Source: Giesbergeria sp.
GTDB lineage: Bacteria; Pseudomonadota; Gammaproteobacteria; Burkholderiales; Burkholderiaceae_C
Assembly: GCA_023150295.1 (NCBI GenBank)
Contig: JAKLLE010000035.1
Span: 1-36,441 of the forward strand
DNA: 36,441 bases
Reading direction: 5' to 3'
The notes beneath the pieces are model-generated. The model saw only the letters and a program-made list of their open reading frames with translations, made no database searches and was not told the DNA's origin. Each line of letters opens with the position of its first letter. Positions within the stretch are counted from its first letter, which is position 1. A program made the position numbers and the translations under genes. This document shows positions 11,870-20,240 of the stretch, one piece after another.

Positions 11870-12931
11870 TCACGCTGCAGTTTGCACCGACACCCCCGCC
11901 GCCTCAAAGCTCGCCATCTCGCGCAGAATGGCGCAGGCCGATGGCAGCAGCGGCCAGGCCAGCGCGGCGCCGGAGCCTTCGCCCAGGCGCAGGCCCAGGT
12001 CGAGCAGCGGCTCGGCCTGCATTTGCGCGAGCATGAGCTGGTGGCCGCGCTCGCCCGAGCGGTGGGCGAACACGCAGCGTTGCAGCACCAGGGGTTGAAT
12101 GCGGCTGGCGACCAGCACGGCGGCGCTGGTGATGAAGCCGTCCACCAGGATCACGCGGCGCTCTTGCGCGGCCTGCAGCACGGCGCCGACCATGGTGGCC
12201 ACCTCGTAGCCGCCCAGCGCAGCCAGGGCTTCGAGTGGCGTGGTGGCGGCGGCGTTGGCGTCCAGCGCCTGCTGCAGCACGGCGCGCTTGCGTTCGATGC
12301 CTGCGGCGTCCAGCCCGGTGCCCGCGCCGGTGCATTCGGCAATCGGCAGGCCGCACAGGCGTGCCAGCAGCAGCGAGGCGACCGAGGTGTTGGCGATGCC
12401 CATTTCGCCCAGCAGGAGCGCGTTGCCGGGCAGCTCGCGCACCAGTTCGATACCGTTGGCCAGGGCCTGGGCGCATTGCGGGGCACTCATGGCCGGGCCT
12501 TGGCTGGCGTCGTTCGTGCCGGGGGCCACCTTGCGCAGCAGCAGGCGTGGCTGGCCGGGGGCGGCTTCGCGCGGGGCGATGTCGCGGGCCACGCCGCAGT
12601 CCACCACGGTGAGCGCCAGGCCGTGCTGGCGCGCCAGCACGCTGACGGCGGCGCCGCCTGCGAGGAAGTTTTCCACCATCTGCCAGGTCACGTCGCTCGG
12701 GAAGGCCGAGACGCCGCGCGCGGCCAGGCCGTGGTCGCCCGCGAAGACGACCATCTGGGGCTGCTCCAGCCGGGGCGATTCAGTGCCCTGAATCTGGCCC
12801 AGCGTGAGCGCCAGGCTTTCCAGGCGCCCGAGCGAGCCCAGCGGCTTGGTCTTGTGGTTCAGCTTGTGTTGCAGGGCCTGGGTGAGCTGCGGGTTGGCGA
12901 TGTCGGCAATCAGGGGCAGGTGGGCATTCAT
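11870..12931 (-). CDS. cobT: Nicotinate-nucleotide:dimethylbenzimidazole phosphoribosyltransferase
   Basis: Activates the lower ligand of cobalamin: nicotinate mononucleotide plus 5,6-dimethylbenzimidazole gives alpha-ribazole phosphate and nicotinate. The protein has 353 residues. Family marks are KTKPLGSLGRLE near the N-terminus, VVFAGDHGLAARGVSAFP, GEMGIANTSVASLL, CTGAGTGLD, VDGFITSAA and the C-terminal LGEGSGAALA, which holds the catalytic glutamate region. The ATG at 12931 is preferred over a TTG six codons upstream. It follows bluB by 97 nt on the same strand and should share its riboswitch-controlled transcript. (Named cobU in the Pseudomonas denitrificans scheme.). Confidence 0.95.
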   Translation of the reverse strand: MNAHLPLIADIANPQLTQALQHKLNHKTKPLGSLGRLESLALTLGQIQGTESPRLEQPQMVVFAGDHGLAARGVSAFPSDVTWQMVENFLAGGAAVSVLARQHGLALTVVDCGVARDIAPREAAPGQPRLLLRKVAPGTNDASQGPAMSAPQCAQALANGIELVRELPGNALLLGEMGIANTSVASLLLARLCGLPIAECTGAGTGLDAAGIERKRAVLQQALDANAAATTPLEALAALGGYEVATMVGAVLQAAQERRVILVDGFITSAAVLVASRIQPLVLQRCVFAHRSGERGHQLMLAQMQAEPLLDLGLRLGEGSGAALAWPLLPSACAILREMASFEAAGVSVQTAA

Positions 12932-13027
12932 GGCTTGTTCAACTTTCAATCAGGTGGAGCTCGGCCCGCAGATGCAGGCCTGCGCAATCAATGGCAGTGC
13001 GCGCCGGCTGGGCAGGCCGTGGCAGGG

Positions 13028-13786
13028 TCAGGCGAGGGCTTCGCGCCCGCGCTGGGCTGCGGCCTGGTCGCGCTGCAGGTGGGCGATGAGGGGCTGCTGG
13101 TCGTCGCGCTGGCCCCATTGCTCGAAGTACACGAGGTCTTCCATGGGCAGGCGCGGCAGCCAGCCGGCGGTTTCCAGTTCGGGCTTGGCGTGGAAGTGGC
13201 TCACGTAGCCCACGCACAGGTAGGCGATGGGGGTGATGCCCTTGGGGATGCCCAGCGCCGCTTGCAAATCGGCCTGGTGGAAGATGCTGACCCAGCCCAC
13301 GCCCAGTCCCTCGGCGCGCGCGGCGAGCCACAGGTTCTGCACGGCGCAGACGCTGCTGTACAGGTCCATGGTTTTCATGTGGGTGCGCCCCACCACCACG
13401 GGGCCGGTGCGCTCGCGGTCGCAGGTGATGCAGATGCCGATGGGCGACTCGACGATGCCTTCGAGCTTGAGCTTCTGGTAGGTGGCGCGCTTGTCGCCCT
13501 CGAACATGTCGGCGGCCTCGGCGTGGGCCTTGGCAAAGGCGTCGTGCACGCGGCGCTTGGTGTCCTGCGAGCGCACCACGAGAAAGTTCCAGGGCTGCAT
13601 GAAGCCTACCGAGGGCGCGTAATGCGCGGCGGTGAGGATGCGGCTGAGCACCTCGTCGGGCACGGGCGTGGGCAAAAACTGCCCGCGCACGTCGCGGCGT
13701 GAAAAGATGGCGTGGTAAATGGCGTCGCGCGCTTCTTGCGTGAAGGCGTGAACGCTTTGCGTGGCTTGCGCCGGTGCGGTATTCAT
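13028..13786 (-). CDS. bluB: 5,6-dimethylbenzimidazole synthase
   Basis: Flavin-destroying enzyme that converts FMNH2 and oxygen into 5,6-dimethylbenzimidazole, the lower ligand of B12. The protein has 252 residues with the nitroreductase-like fold: the FSRRDVRGQFLPTPVPDEVL segment, HYAPSVGFMQPWNFLVV, and GLGVGWVSIF in the C-terminal half. The ATG at 13786 has GGGGAC upstream; the longer frame runs into the riboswitch. It is the first gene after the leader riboswitch and is followed by cobT, so this transcript makes and activates the lower ligand. Confidence 0.94.
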   Translation of the reverse strand: MNTAPAQATQSVHAFTQEARDAIYHAIFSRRDVRGQFLPTPVPDEVLSRILTAAHYAPSVGFMQPWNFLVVRSQDTKRRVHDAFAKAHAEAADMFEGDKRATYQKLKLEGIVESPIGICITCDRERTGPVVVGRTHMKTMDLYSSVCAVQNLWLAARAEGLGVGWVSIFHQADLQAALGIPKGITPIAYLCVGYVSHFHAKPELETAGWLPRLPMEDLVYFEQWGQRDDQQPLIAHLQRDQAAAQRGREALA

Positions 13787-13841
13787 TGCAGTCCCCTGTG
13801 CGTGAATCGTGACGGAACTGCCCAGCCTTGCAGCACCAAGA

Positions 13842-14030
13842 TAAGCATCAGGCCGGTCTTCTGGCTTGGAGTCGTTTGCCCCGATCACACCTTCCCAGCT
13901 TGGCAGCCAGTGGCACACGTGGGGGGCATCGTCCTTACAGCGTTGGGCACGCGGCGGATTTGCACCGCCTTCCCGATTCTCCGGTGCGCCCCACCCCAGC
14001 GGATGGATCGCGCACCGGCACCTGACGGGG
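13842..14030 (-). ncRNA. Cobalamin riboswitch upstream of bluB-cobT
   Basis: Reading leftward, the conserved parts appear in order: TCGGGAAGGCGGTGCAAATC, the GCCC...CTGTAAGG segment, GTGCCACTGG, TGGGAAGG, and the B12 box AGCCAGAAGACCGGCC (complement of 13851-13866). Order and spacing fit the AdoCbl riboswitch class. It fills most of the 314-bp gap between the LysR gene and bluB, and ends about 55 nt before the bluB start. Ligand binding should lower bluB-cobT expression. Confidence 0.93.
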
Positions 14031-14100
14031 CGGGATGATAGCAGCCCATGCAGTACACGACCCTGTCAAGGCACGACCCTTGCCACCCATCTGCTTGGTG

Positions 14101-15027
14101 CTACCGTGCGCTGTTGGCCTCCAGGCCCGCACCCAAGCGCCGGGTCATCACCCGTTGCGCCCAGTCCATGAAAACCTTGACACGGGCCGCGCTTCGATGC
14201 CTGCTTGGCGTCACGAAGTGCAGCGGCATCGATGGTGGCAGCCACTGCGGCAGCACCTGCACCAGCGCCCCACTGGCCAGGTAGTGGCTGGCCACGAACT
14301 GTGCCAGCAACACGATGCCCAACCCGTCCAGAGCCGCGCTGAGGGCGGCTGCGCTGTCGGTGGTGACGAACCGAGCGGGGAGGTCAAAGCTCAGGGATTG
14401 CTCCCCCTGGGTCAGCGCAATGGCGCGTACCTTCCCCGTTGAGGCCAGCAGGAAGCCCACTTGTTGGTGCCGCAATAGATCTTGTGGAGTGTGCGGCAGG
14501 CCATTTTCTTCAATGTAGGACGGTGCGGCGCACAGCACGAACCGCAAGTTGCCAACGAAGCGCGCTGACAAGCTGGAGTCGGGCAGCACACCACCGCGCA
14601 GCACGCAATCCACGCCTTCCCCAACAATGTCCACCGCCCGGTCAGAGCAGGCCAGCTCGATGCTGACTTGGGGATAGCGCTTGAGAAAGTCGCGAATTTC
14701 GGGGGCCAATATCTGACGCCCCACGGCGACGGGCACGTTGACCCGCAAATGCCCGGAAGGTGCCTGAGCACCCTGGCGCAATTGGGCCTCCACGTCGTCC
14801 ATTTGCTTCAAGATGGTGCAGGCGTGCTGGTAGTAGGTCAGCCCCTCTGCCGTGGGCGCGACCGACCGCGTGGTGCGGGTCAACAGCCGGGTATTGATCT
14901 TGGCTTCCAGCTGCGCAATTTGCTGGCTGACGGTGGCTTTGTGTGCGTTGAGCTGCTGCGCCGCTTTGGTGAAGCTGCCACTCTCCACCACCCGTACATA
15001 TGCGCGCATGGCATCAAAACGGTCCAT
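14101..15027 (-). CDS. LysR-family transcriptional regulator
   Basis: Protein of 308 residues. The N-terminal winged HTH covers about residues 1-60, with GSFTKAAQQLNAHKATVSQQ and RLLTRTTRSVAPTAEG as typical LysR signatures. The effector-binding domain follows, and its RVNVPVAVGRQILAP segment fits the CrgA/DsdC-like subgroup. The start at ATG 15027 (MDRFDAMRAY) has GGAGG 7 nt upstream. It is divergent from the five-gene redox unit beginning at 15221 and, by the usual LysR layout, likely controls it; the effector cannot be read from sequence. The 193-bp divergent region contains CACT-N8-AGTG at 15072-15087, a possible but weak operator. Confidence 0.92.
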   Translation of the reverse strand: MDRFDAMRAYVRVVESGSFTKAAQQLNAHKATVSQQIAQLEAKINTRLLTRTTRSVAPTAEGLTYYQHACTILKQMDDVEAQLRQGAQAPSGHLRVNVPVAVGRQILAPEIRDFLKRYPQVSIELACSDRAVDIVGEGVDCVLRGGVLPDSSLSARFVGNLRFVLCAAPSYIEENGLPHTPQDLLRHQQVGFLLASTGKVRAIALTQGEQSLSFDLPARFVTTDSAAALSAALDGLGIVLLAQFVASHYLASGALVQVLPQWLPPSMPLHFVTPSRHRSAARVKVFMDWAQRVMTRRLGAGLEANSAR

Positions 15028-15220
15028 AGGAAGCCTCCGGGGTGTCGCTGCTGCAAAAGCGTGATTGTCAACACTTTTCAAACAGTGAATCCAGCGCCGC
15101 GCTCTATGCCAGAGAGGCGCAAGTTCTTAGAGTACGCCCAAGCGCTCGCGTTGTTCACGGGTCATCAACAGGTGACGCGCGCGCCGTCCCCAAACACACG
15201 ACCAAGAAAGAGAATTAGAC

Positions 15221-15688
15221 ATGCCCAAACGCGCACACCTGATTGCGGGAATTCTGGCCCCGCTGTGTATCGCCACTTTTTTCGTCTCCACGATTGCGGT
15301 CGAGCTGTTCGGTTCGCATGAGGCTGTAGCGCAACTCAAGTCGCTGATTGTGACGCCCGGCCTGTGGATTCTCGTTCCAGCCGTGATGGCAGCGGGCGGC
15401 AGCGGCATGTTTCTCGGCAAATCGCGCAGCGGTCGGCTGGTGGCTGCGAAGAAGAAACGCATGCCCTTCATCGCTGCCAACGGTTTGCTTGTGCTGGTGC
15501 CGTGCGCCTTGGTGCTCAACCGTTGGGCCGCCGCGGGTAGTTTCGACACCGCTTTCTATGTGGTTCAAGCGGTGGAACTCCTGGCCGGTGCCATCAACCT
15601 GACACTGATGGGCCGCAATGTCCGCGACAGCCTGCGCATGGCCGGGCGTCTCAAGGTGACGCCGCCCGCCATCAACAAGGCGCCGTGA
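15221..15688 (+). CDS. Four-helix membrane protein of unknown function
   Basis: Product of 155 residues with four predicted membrane segments (about residues 6-27, 42-60, 80-97 and 106-130) and a basic loop after the second (KSRSGRLVAAKKKR). Histidine 6 before the first helix and His33 after it are possible ligand residues, but this is inference. I do not recognise a named family. AAAGAGA precedes the ATG. It is the first gene of the unit divergent from the LysR gene and is followed after 22 nt by the DUF2269-like gene, so the two membrane proteins may act together. Confidence 0.8.
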   Translation: MPKRAHLIAGILAPLCIATFFVSTIAVELFGSHEAVAQLKSLIVTPGLWILVPAVMAAGGSGMFLGKSRSGRLVAAKKKRMPFIAANGLLVLVPCALVLNRWAAAGSFDTAFYVVQAVELLAGAINLTLMGRNVRDSLRMAGRLKVTPPAINKAP

Positions 15689-15710
15689 GCAGCCCAGCGA
15701 AGGCCTTGCC

Positions 15711-16295
15711 ATGACCTACAACCTGCTCAAATTCATCCACATACTGGGGGCCATCCTCATGGGCGCCGGATTGGTGGCCGTTTGGCTGGCGGATATGCGA
15801 TCACGACAATTGCGCGAACTATCAACGTTCGCCGAAGCGGTGCGCACCATTGCCGTTTGCTACGACGGTCTGGTGGTGCCGGGTTCCTTGCTGCTGCTGG
15901 TCTCCGGTGCATGGATGATCGCCCAGTACTACGGCGGACTGGCCTTTCTACAAGTTCCTTGGCTGGCAGGCATGGTGGCGCTTTTTCTGGCGGAGTTCAT
16001 TGAAGGCAATACCGTGACCCGCCTCTACTTCCTGCGGCTTCGGCGGCTGACACGCCAGTCTTTGCAGGTCGGCCACTTTACTGTCGAGCTGGAGCACGAG
16101 CGGGGCAAGTTGGTGCCGTCGTTCACGCACTTTCTGAACCTTCCCGCGCTCACACTCATCATCGCCTTGGGTGCCCTCAAGCCGGACACTTGGTCCCTGT
16201 GGTGGGCGGGCGTGATCGCCGCGCTTGCGATATCGAGCCTGTTGACCTATTGGATTCCACGCCTGTACCCCTGGGGTGCGCAGGCCGCTTCCTGA
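15711..16295 (+). CDS. DUF2269-like integral membrane protein
   Basis: Product of 194 residues with about five membrane segments. The opening NLLKFIHILGAILMGAGLVA, with a histidine in the first helix, resembles the DUF2269 family of predicted integral membrane proteins. A charged loop RLYFLRLRRLTRQSLQ lies in the middle. Function of the family is unknown. It lies between the small four-helix protein gene and the lipoprotein gene in the LysR-linked unit. Family call is by memory of the motif and is moderate. Confidence 0.75.
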   Translation: MTYNLLKFIHILGAILMGAGLVAVWLADMRSRQLRELSTFAEAVRTIAVCYDGLVVPGSLLLLVSGAWMIAQYYGGLAFLQVPWLAGMVALFLAEFIEGNTVTRLYFLRLRRLTRQSLQVGHFTVELEHERGKLVPSFTHFLNLPALTLIIALGALKPDTWSLWWAGVIAALAISSLLTYWIPRLYPWGAQAAS

Positions 16296-16325
16296 AACAC
16301 CCGCAACTCTGAAAGGACACACACC

Positions 16326-16763
16326 ATGTTGACTTCATGGACACGCGCTGCGCTGATTGCCAGCGCCGTTTTGACACTTGCTGCCTGCGCAGGACCGGGC
16401 CACCACGCATTCCAGAACCAATTGTCCGTTCAAGGCACAGCACCCGTGCTCTCGGTGCAAGGCTACGTGGTGCGCAATGCGCAGGACGAACGGCGGCTGC
16501 GCGATGTATGGCAAAAAATGGCGGAGCTGATGAAGGCCAAGCCTGGCTTCATCACCGCCGACCTCAACCCTGGTGCCGCTGGGTCAGAGCTGTGGATTGA
16601 AATCAGCCAGTGGAGGAGTGCTGCCCACTTGCGCGCTGCGTTCAACGATCCCCAAGTTCAGGAAACGGTGCGGAAACTGCCCACGGTGCGGATGAACCAC
16701 CTGTTCATTGCCTCGGCGGGCGGCCATGCATCCGCAACACCACCCCTGGCTACCAGCAAGTAG
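16326..16763 (+). CDS. Lipoprotein with ABM-like (antibiotic monooxygenase fold) domain
   Basis: Product of 145 residues. A lipoprotein signal ends in the lipobox LAAC (Cys21), so the protein should be acylated and held at the membrane, outside the cytoplasm. The rest resembles a dimeric alpha/beta-barrel ABM domain: a VQGYVVRNAQDERRLRDVWQ opening, KPGFITADLNPG, ELWIEISQWRSAAHLRAAFN and a conserved-looking VRMNHLF end. ABM-fold proteins include small oxygenases and haem-binding proteins, but an exported lipoprotein version is uncommon and no activity can be assigned. AAAGGA lies just before the ATG. Confidence 0.72.
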   Translation: MLTSWTRAALIASAVLTLAACAGPGHHAFQNQLSVQGTAPVLSVQGYVVRNAQDERRLRDVWQKMAELMKAKPGFITADLNPGAAGSELWIEISQWRSAAHLRAAFNDPQVQETVRKLPTVRMNHLFIASAGGHASATPPLATSK

Positions 16764-16770
16764 AGGAACC

Positions 16771-16962
16771 ATGACCATGGCCCATTCAAGCCCCGCAGTA
16801 CGTCAGTTTTATTGCCAGACATGGGGTCACGTCTATGACGAGGCCCTGGGTAACCCAGATGCCCATATTGCCCCCGGCACACGCTGGGAAGACCTCCCGC
16901 AGGACTGGTGTTGCCCGGACTGCGACGCGCCCAAATCCGACTATGTAGAGGTACCGCAGTGA
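16771..16962 (+). CDS. Variant rubredoxin (one metal Cys replaced)
   Basis: Small iron-binding electron carrier of 63 residues. The body matches rubredoxin closely (VYDEALGNPDAHIAPGTRWE and the WCCPDC end). The first metal knuckle, normally C-x-x-C-G, reads C-Q-T-W-G: Cys15 is present but position 18 is Trp (codon TGG). Beside the normal second pair Cys48/Cys51 there is an extra Cys47. Four cysteines exist, but not in the canonical places. ATG 16771 is chosen because AGAGGA lies just upstream; an ATG two codons later is possible. The stop overlaps the GTG start of the reductase gene by 4 nt (GTGA), which ties the pair together. Confidence 0.85.
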   Translation: MTMAHSSPAVRQFYCQTWGHVYDEALGNPDAHIAPGTRWEDLPQDWCCPDCDAPKSDYVEVPQ

Positions 16963-17933
16963 AGGTGGTGGTCGTCGGTTCTGGCCTGGCCGGTGTCACC
17001 GTGGCCGAAGGTTTGGCTGCCGATCCGCTTTGCACGGTGACGCTGGTCACCAGTGAGAACCAAGGCTACTACGCGAAGCCTCGGCCGTCCCAAGGACTGT
17101 CGCTCAGCGACGAAGCCGCTGCGGGCATTCTCATCAAGCCGTTTGCGGCCTTTGCCAACAGCATCCAGAGGGTGACGGGTGTGCGGGTCGCGCAGATCCA
17201 CCGTGCCGCCCGGTACCTACAGCTCAGTACTGACCAGCAACTGCCCTACGACACTTTGGTGTTGGCCACGGGCTCTTCGGCCCGCATTCCGCCGGAACTC
17301 GAGGCGCAACAGGGCGCGCTCCTCACACTCAATGCCCTGGACGACTTGCTGGCTCTGCGCCGCGTGTTGCGTGGTGGCACCCGAAATACCACCACCACGC
17401 GATGGGCCGTTGTGGGGGGAGGTCTCATAGGCTGTGAGCTGGCGTCCGACCTGCACAAGGCCGGGGCCAAGGTCTGCCTGTTTCACCGTGCTTCGCACCT
17501 GATGGAATGCCAGCTGCAGGAGTTCCAGTCCGAAGCACTCGCGCAGCATTTCGATGCGGTGGGTGTTGAGGTTCGCCTGAACGAGACGCTCAACCAACCG
17601 CCCGCAGGCTTTGACGCCACCGTCGTATGCACGGGCTTTCTGCCCAGAACCGAGTTGGCCCGCGCAGCGGGTTTGGACACCGACAAAGGCATTGTGGTGG
17701 ACGGCTTCTTGCGCACCAACGACCCGCACATCGTTGCCGTGGGCGATGTGGCACAAGTGGGTGGACGCCTGTTCCCCTTCGTCGCACCCGTGCGTTCGCA
17801 GGCCTTGTGGCTCGTACAGCACCTTTTGGGACAAAGCGCTGAAGCGTGGAAGCCACCCGCCTTCACACCCACCATCAAAGTGCACGGGTTCAAAGTGCCG
17901 CTTGCAAACTCGGGAAGCAAATCCCCAGCCTAG
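16959..17933 (+). CDS. Rubredoxin reductase-like FAD/NAD(P) oxidoreductase
   Basis: Flavoprotein of 324 residues that should pass electrons from NAD(P)H to the neighbouring rubredoxin. The FAD site is VVVVGSGLAGVTVAEGL at the N-terminus, the NAD(P) site is WAVVGGGLIGCELASDL near residue 150, and the second FAD contact is IVAVGDVAQVGG. The start is GTG 16959, overlapping the rubredoxin stop. Rubredoxin reductases (AlkT/RubB) are usually about 380-390 residues; this one ends soon after the GD motif with a short tail, so the C-terminal interface domain seems missing. No continuation is visible in other frames, so it looks like a natural short form. Confidence 0.85.
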   Translation: MKVVVVGSGLAGVTVAEGLAADPLCTVTLVTSENQGYYAKPRPSQGLSLSDEAAAGILIKPFAAFANSIQRVTGVRVAQIHRAARYLQLSTDQQLPYDTLVLATGSSARIPPELEAQQGALLTLNALDDLLALRRVLRGGTRNTTTTRWAVVGGGLIGCELASDLHKAGAKVCLFHRASHLMECQLQEFQSEALAQHFDAVGVEVRLNETLNQPPAGFDATVVCTGFLPRTELARAAGLDTDKGIVVDGFLRTNDPHIVAVGDVAQVGGRLFPFVAPVRSQALWLVQHLLGQSAEAWKPPAFTPTIKVHGFKVPLANSGSKSPA

Positions 17934-18007
17934 CGCCCGCCGTTATGGGGTTTTGCACCTTGCGTTCCGACCGAAATCGAGGCGAGCACCGTCGAAGGGC
18001 GCTGATG

Positions 18008-19525
18008 CTATGCAGCGCTGCCTTGCGCAATGAGGGCTTCCAACACCCCCGCCTCGAAGTTGCGGGCAATGCTGTCGGCCAGCCCGTCAAAGACACCATC
18101 CAGCGTAGGCGCTCTGGCACCAAAGATGGCTTTCAGCACGGCGGGGTCTTCGAACAGTCCGTGCAGGTACACACCCAGCACATTGCCCGCCGGGTTCTGC
18201 CAGGCGATGCCGGGCATGACTTCGCGCGCCACGTCGCCCTTGGCGGCCATGGCAGGGTGCTGGGCGGTCTGGCCGTGGTGGATTTCATAGCCATGGGCGC
18301 CCACGCCCGAGAGCGGCGCCCAGGCGCCCGTGAGCTGCCCAAAGGCTGCGCTGGTGCGCCGCACGGTCTTGGCGGGCTCGAACACGGTGACCAGCGGCAG
18401 CAGGCCCAGGCCGGGACCGTTGCCGTCGATGCCTGCGGGGTCGATCAGCGCCTCGCCCAGCATCTGCAGGCCGCCGCACACACCCAGCACGGTGCCGCCC
18501 TGCCCTGCGTGGGCAGCAATCGCACCGTCAAGCCCCTGCACGCGCAGCCAGGCCAGGTCGGCGGCGGTGGCCTTCGACCCCGGCAGCACGATCCAGTCGC
18601 CAGGCCGCAGGCCCGCCACGTCGGCCGGGCTGCGCACCCACTGCAGGCGCACGCCGGGCACGTTCTTGAGCGGCTGGAATTCATCCAGGTTGCTGATGCG
18701 CGGGTAGGCCACCACGGCCACGGTGGTGTGCACAACGCCGGGCGTCAGCGTGCGGTCGTCAAAAACACCGTCTTCCTCGGGCAGCCCGTGGTGCCACTGC
18801 ATGGGGATGGTGGCCACGGTGGGCACGCCGGTGCGCTCCTGCAGGTGCTGCGGCGCGGGCGCGAGCAGGCTGGCATCGCCCCGGAACTTGTTGAGCACAA
18901 AGCCGTGGATCAGCGCTCGCTCGTCCGCGGGCAGCAGCGCCCAGGTGCCGTAGAGGTGGGCAAAAGCGCCGCCCCGGTCGATGTCGGTGACCAGCAGGCA
19001 GCGCGCATTGGCGTGGCGCGCCACGCGCATGTTCACGATGTCGCTGGCGTGCAGGTTGGTCTCGGCGGGCGAGCCCGCGCCTTCGATCACCACCACGTCG
19101 TTCTCGGCGCGGAGCTGGTCGAGCGCGGCGGCAATCTGCGGCCACACCACGGCGCTGCGGCCACGCCAGGGCAGCGCGGTGAGCGGCTCGCTCACCTGGC
19201 CCAGCAGCACGACCTGGCTGTGCGTGTCGGCCTCGGGCTTGAGCAGCAGCGGGTTCATGCGCACGCCGGGCACGGCGCGCGCGGCCAGGGCCTGGAAGTA
19301 CTGCGCGCTGCCGATCTCGCCCCAGGCGCCATCAATACCTTCGACCACGCGCGCGTTGTTGCTCATGTTCTGCGCCTTGAACGGCGCGACCTTCAGGCCC
19401 TGGTTGCTGTAGTAGCGGCACAGCGCGGTGGCCAGCCAGCTTTTGCCAGCGCCGCTGGTGGTGCCCAGCACCATGACGCAGCGGGCGGGGCGGGTGTTTG
19501 CGGTGTAGTTGGAGATTGTTGCCAT
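18008..19525 (-). CDS. cobQ: Cobyric acid synthase
   Basis: Amidates side chains b, d, e and g of adenosylcobyrinate a,c-diamide using glutamine and ATP, giving cobyric acid. The protein has 505 residues. The N-terminal dethiobiotin-synthetase-like ATP domain has GTTSGAGKS and FKAQNMSNNA, followed by MNPLLLKPEAD. The C-terminal class I amidotransferase has the nucleophile cysteine in VLGVCGGLQMLGE and the YEIHHGQT histidine region. The ATG at 19525 gives the standard start; the longer frame has no support. It is the last gene of the corrinoid operon and is separated from cobC by vapBC. Confidence 0.94.
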   Translation of the reverse strand: MATISNYTANTRPARCVMVLGTTSGAGKSWLATALCRYYSNQGLKVAPFKAQNMSNNARVVEGIDGAWGEIGSAQYFQALAARAVPGVRMNPLLLKPEADTHSQVVLLGQVSEPLTALPWRGRSAVVWPQIAAALDQLRAENDVVVIEGAGSPAETNLHASDIVNMRVARHANARCLLVTDIDRGGAFAHLYGTWALLPADERALIHGFVLNKFRGDASLLAPAPQHLQERTGVPTVATIPMQWHHGLPEEDGVFDDRTLTPGVVHTTVAVVAYPRISNLDEFQPLKNVPGVRLQWVRSPADVAGLRPGDWIVLPGSKATAADLAWLRVQGLDGAIAAHAGQGGTVLGVCGGLQMLGEALIDPAGIDGNGPGLGLLPLVTVFEPAKTVRRTSAAFGQLTGAWAPLSGVGAHGYEIHHGQTAQHPAMAAKGDVAREVMPGIAWQNPAGNVLGVYLHGLFEDPAVLKAIFGARAPTLDGVFDGLADSIARNFEAGVLEALIAQGSAA

Positions 19526-19576
19526 GGGCGCAACGATACCCGCTACGCGCAAGGTATCCACAAGCGTGGAGTACCT

Positions 19577-19993
19577 TCAGACCGGCAGCAGCTTGACGGA
19601 AGGCTTCCAACCCTTGGCGCTGGCGCGGCGGGCAAATCTCTGGTCATCGAATGTGGCCACGTTGCTGCAATGGCGGCTGGAGGCGTGGTGCAGCGCATCG
19701 GCAAAGTCGAAACCATCGCCCAGGGCAGCGGTGGCCAGCTCCACTGCCACGCGGTCTTCCACCTGCAGGTTGGGCATGCCCAGCAAGTGCGTGAGCACCG
19801 CCAGCACATCCTGGGGCGGGCTCTTGTAATACCCGCGCAGCACCCACTCCAGCTCCATCACCACGGTTTTGCTGACAAACAAAGACTTGCCGCTCTCCAG
19901 CAGCTTTCTGGCCGCAGCGCTTTGCTTTTGTGAGGGCGCATCGCTGCTGGCCACGTAATAGCGGGCCAGCACATTCGTGTCCAGCGCGATCAT
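19577..19993 (-). CDS. vapC: VapC-type PIN-domain toxin
   Basis: PIN-domain ribonuclease of 138 residues, the toxin half of a type II toxin-antitoxin pair. It opens with the metal-binding MIALDTNVLARYY (first acidic residue Asp5). A conserved glutamate lies in VMELEWVLRGYY, and further acidic residues are in GDGFDFADALHHASS and VATFDDQRFA. Its start overlaps the VapB stop by 4 nt (ATGA). It lies between cobC and cobQ on the same strand, 51 nt before cobQ. Confidence 0.92.
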   Translation of the reverse strand: MIALDTNVLARYYVASSDAPSQKQSAAARKLLESGKSLFVSKTVVMELEWVLRGYYKSPPQDVLAVLTHLLGMPNLQVEDRVAVELATAALGDGFDFADALHHASSRHCSNVATFDDQRFARRASAKGWKPSVKLLPV

Positions 19994-20226
19994 GGCGCTT
20001 CAGTGACCAGACTGGCCACATCAAAATCTGCGGGCACCCCTTTGCGCCGACTTTGGATCATCCCGAAGCCGCTGTCCTGTGCCCGCCGAACCGAGCGCGC
20101 AGGCCGCAAGGCAATGTGGTCACCTTCGATTTCGAACGTCACCGCCATGCCCTGCTTGAGTCCAAAATGCTGGCGCACATCCCGTGGAATGGTGACCTGT
20201 CCTTTGCTGGTCAGCGTGGTTTGCAT
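19990..20226 (-). CDS. vapB: VapB-type AbrB/SpoVT antitoxin
   Basis: Antitoxin of 78 residues. The N-terminal swapped-hairpin AbrB DNA-binding domain is seen in TTLTSKGQVTIPRDVRQHFG and KQGMAVTFEIEGDHIALRP. The C-terminal tail (about residues 50-78) should wrap the VapC active site. AbrB-type antitoxins usually repress their own operon, and a perfect palindrome lies just upstream. The gene begins 31 nt after the cobC stop codon. Confidence 0.9.
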   Translation of the reverse strand: MQTTLTSKGQVTIPRDVRQHFGLKQGMAVTFEIEGDHIALRPARSVRRAQDSGFGMIQSRRKGVPADFDVASLVTEAP

Positions 20227-20240
20227 GGCAATGCCCCAGA

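Noticed and set aside
8397-12098. Very long open frame on the plus strand over the beta-oxidation genes
   Set aside because: It is antisense to two clear enzymes with intact motifs and has a His/Gly/Val-rich composition typical of mirror frames in high-GC DNA.
17934-18007. Terminator between the convergent rubredoxin reductase and cobQ genes
   Set aside because: The 74-bp gap shows no convincing stem-loop.
17846-19933. Plus-strand open frame over cobQ and vapC
   Set aside because: Antisense to intact CobQ and VapC; low-complexity His/Gln/Gly composition.
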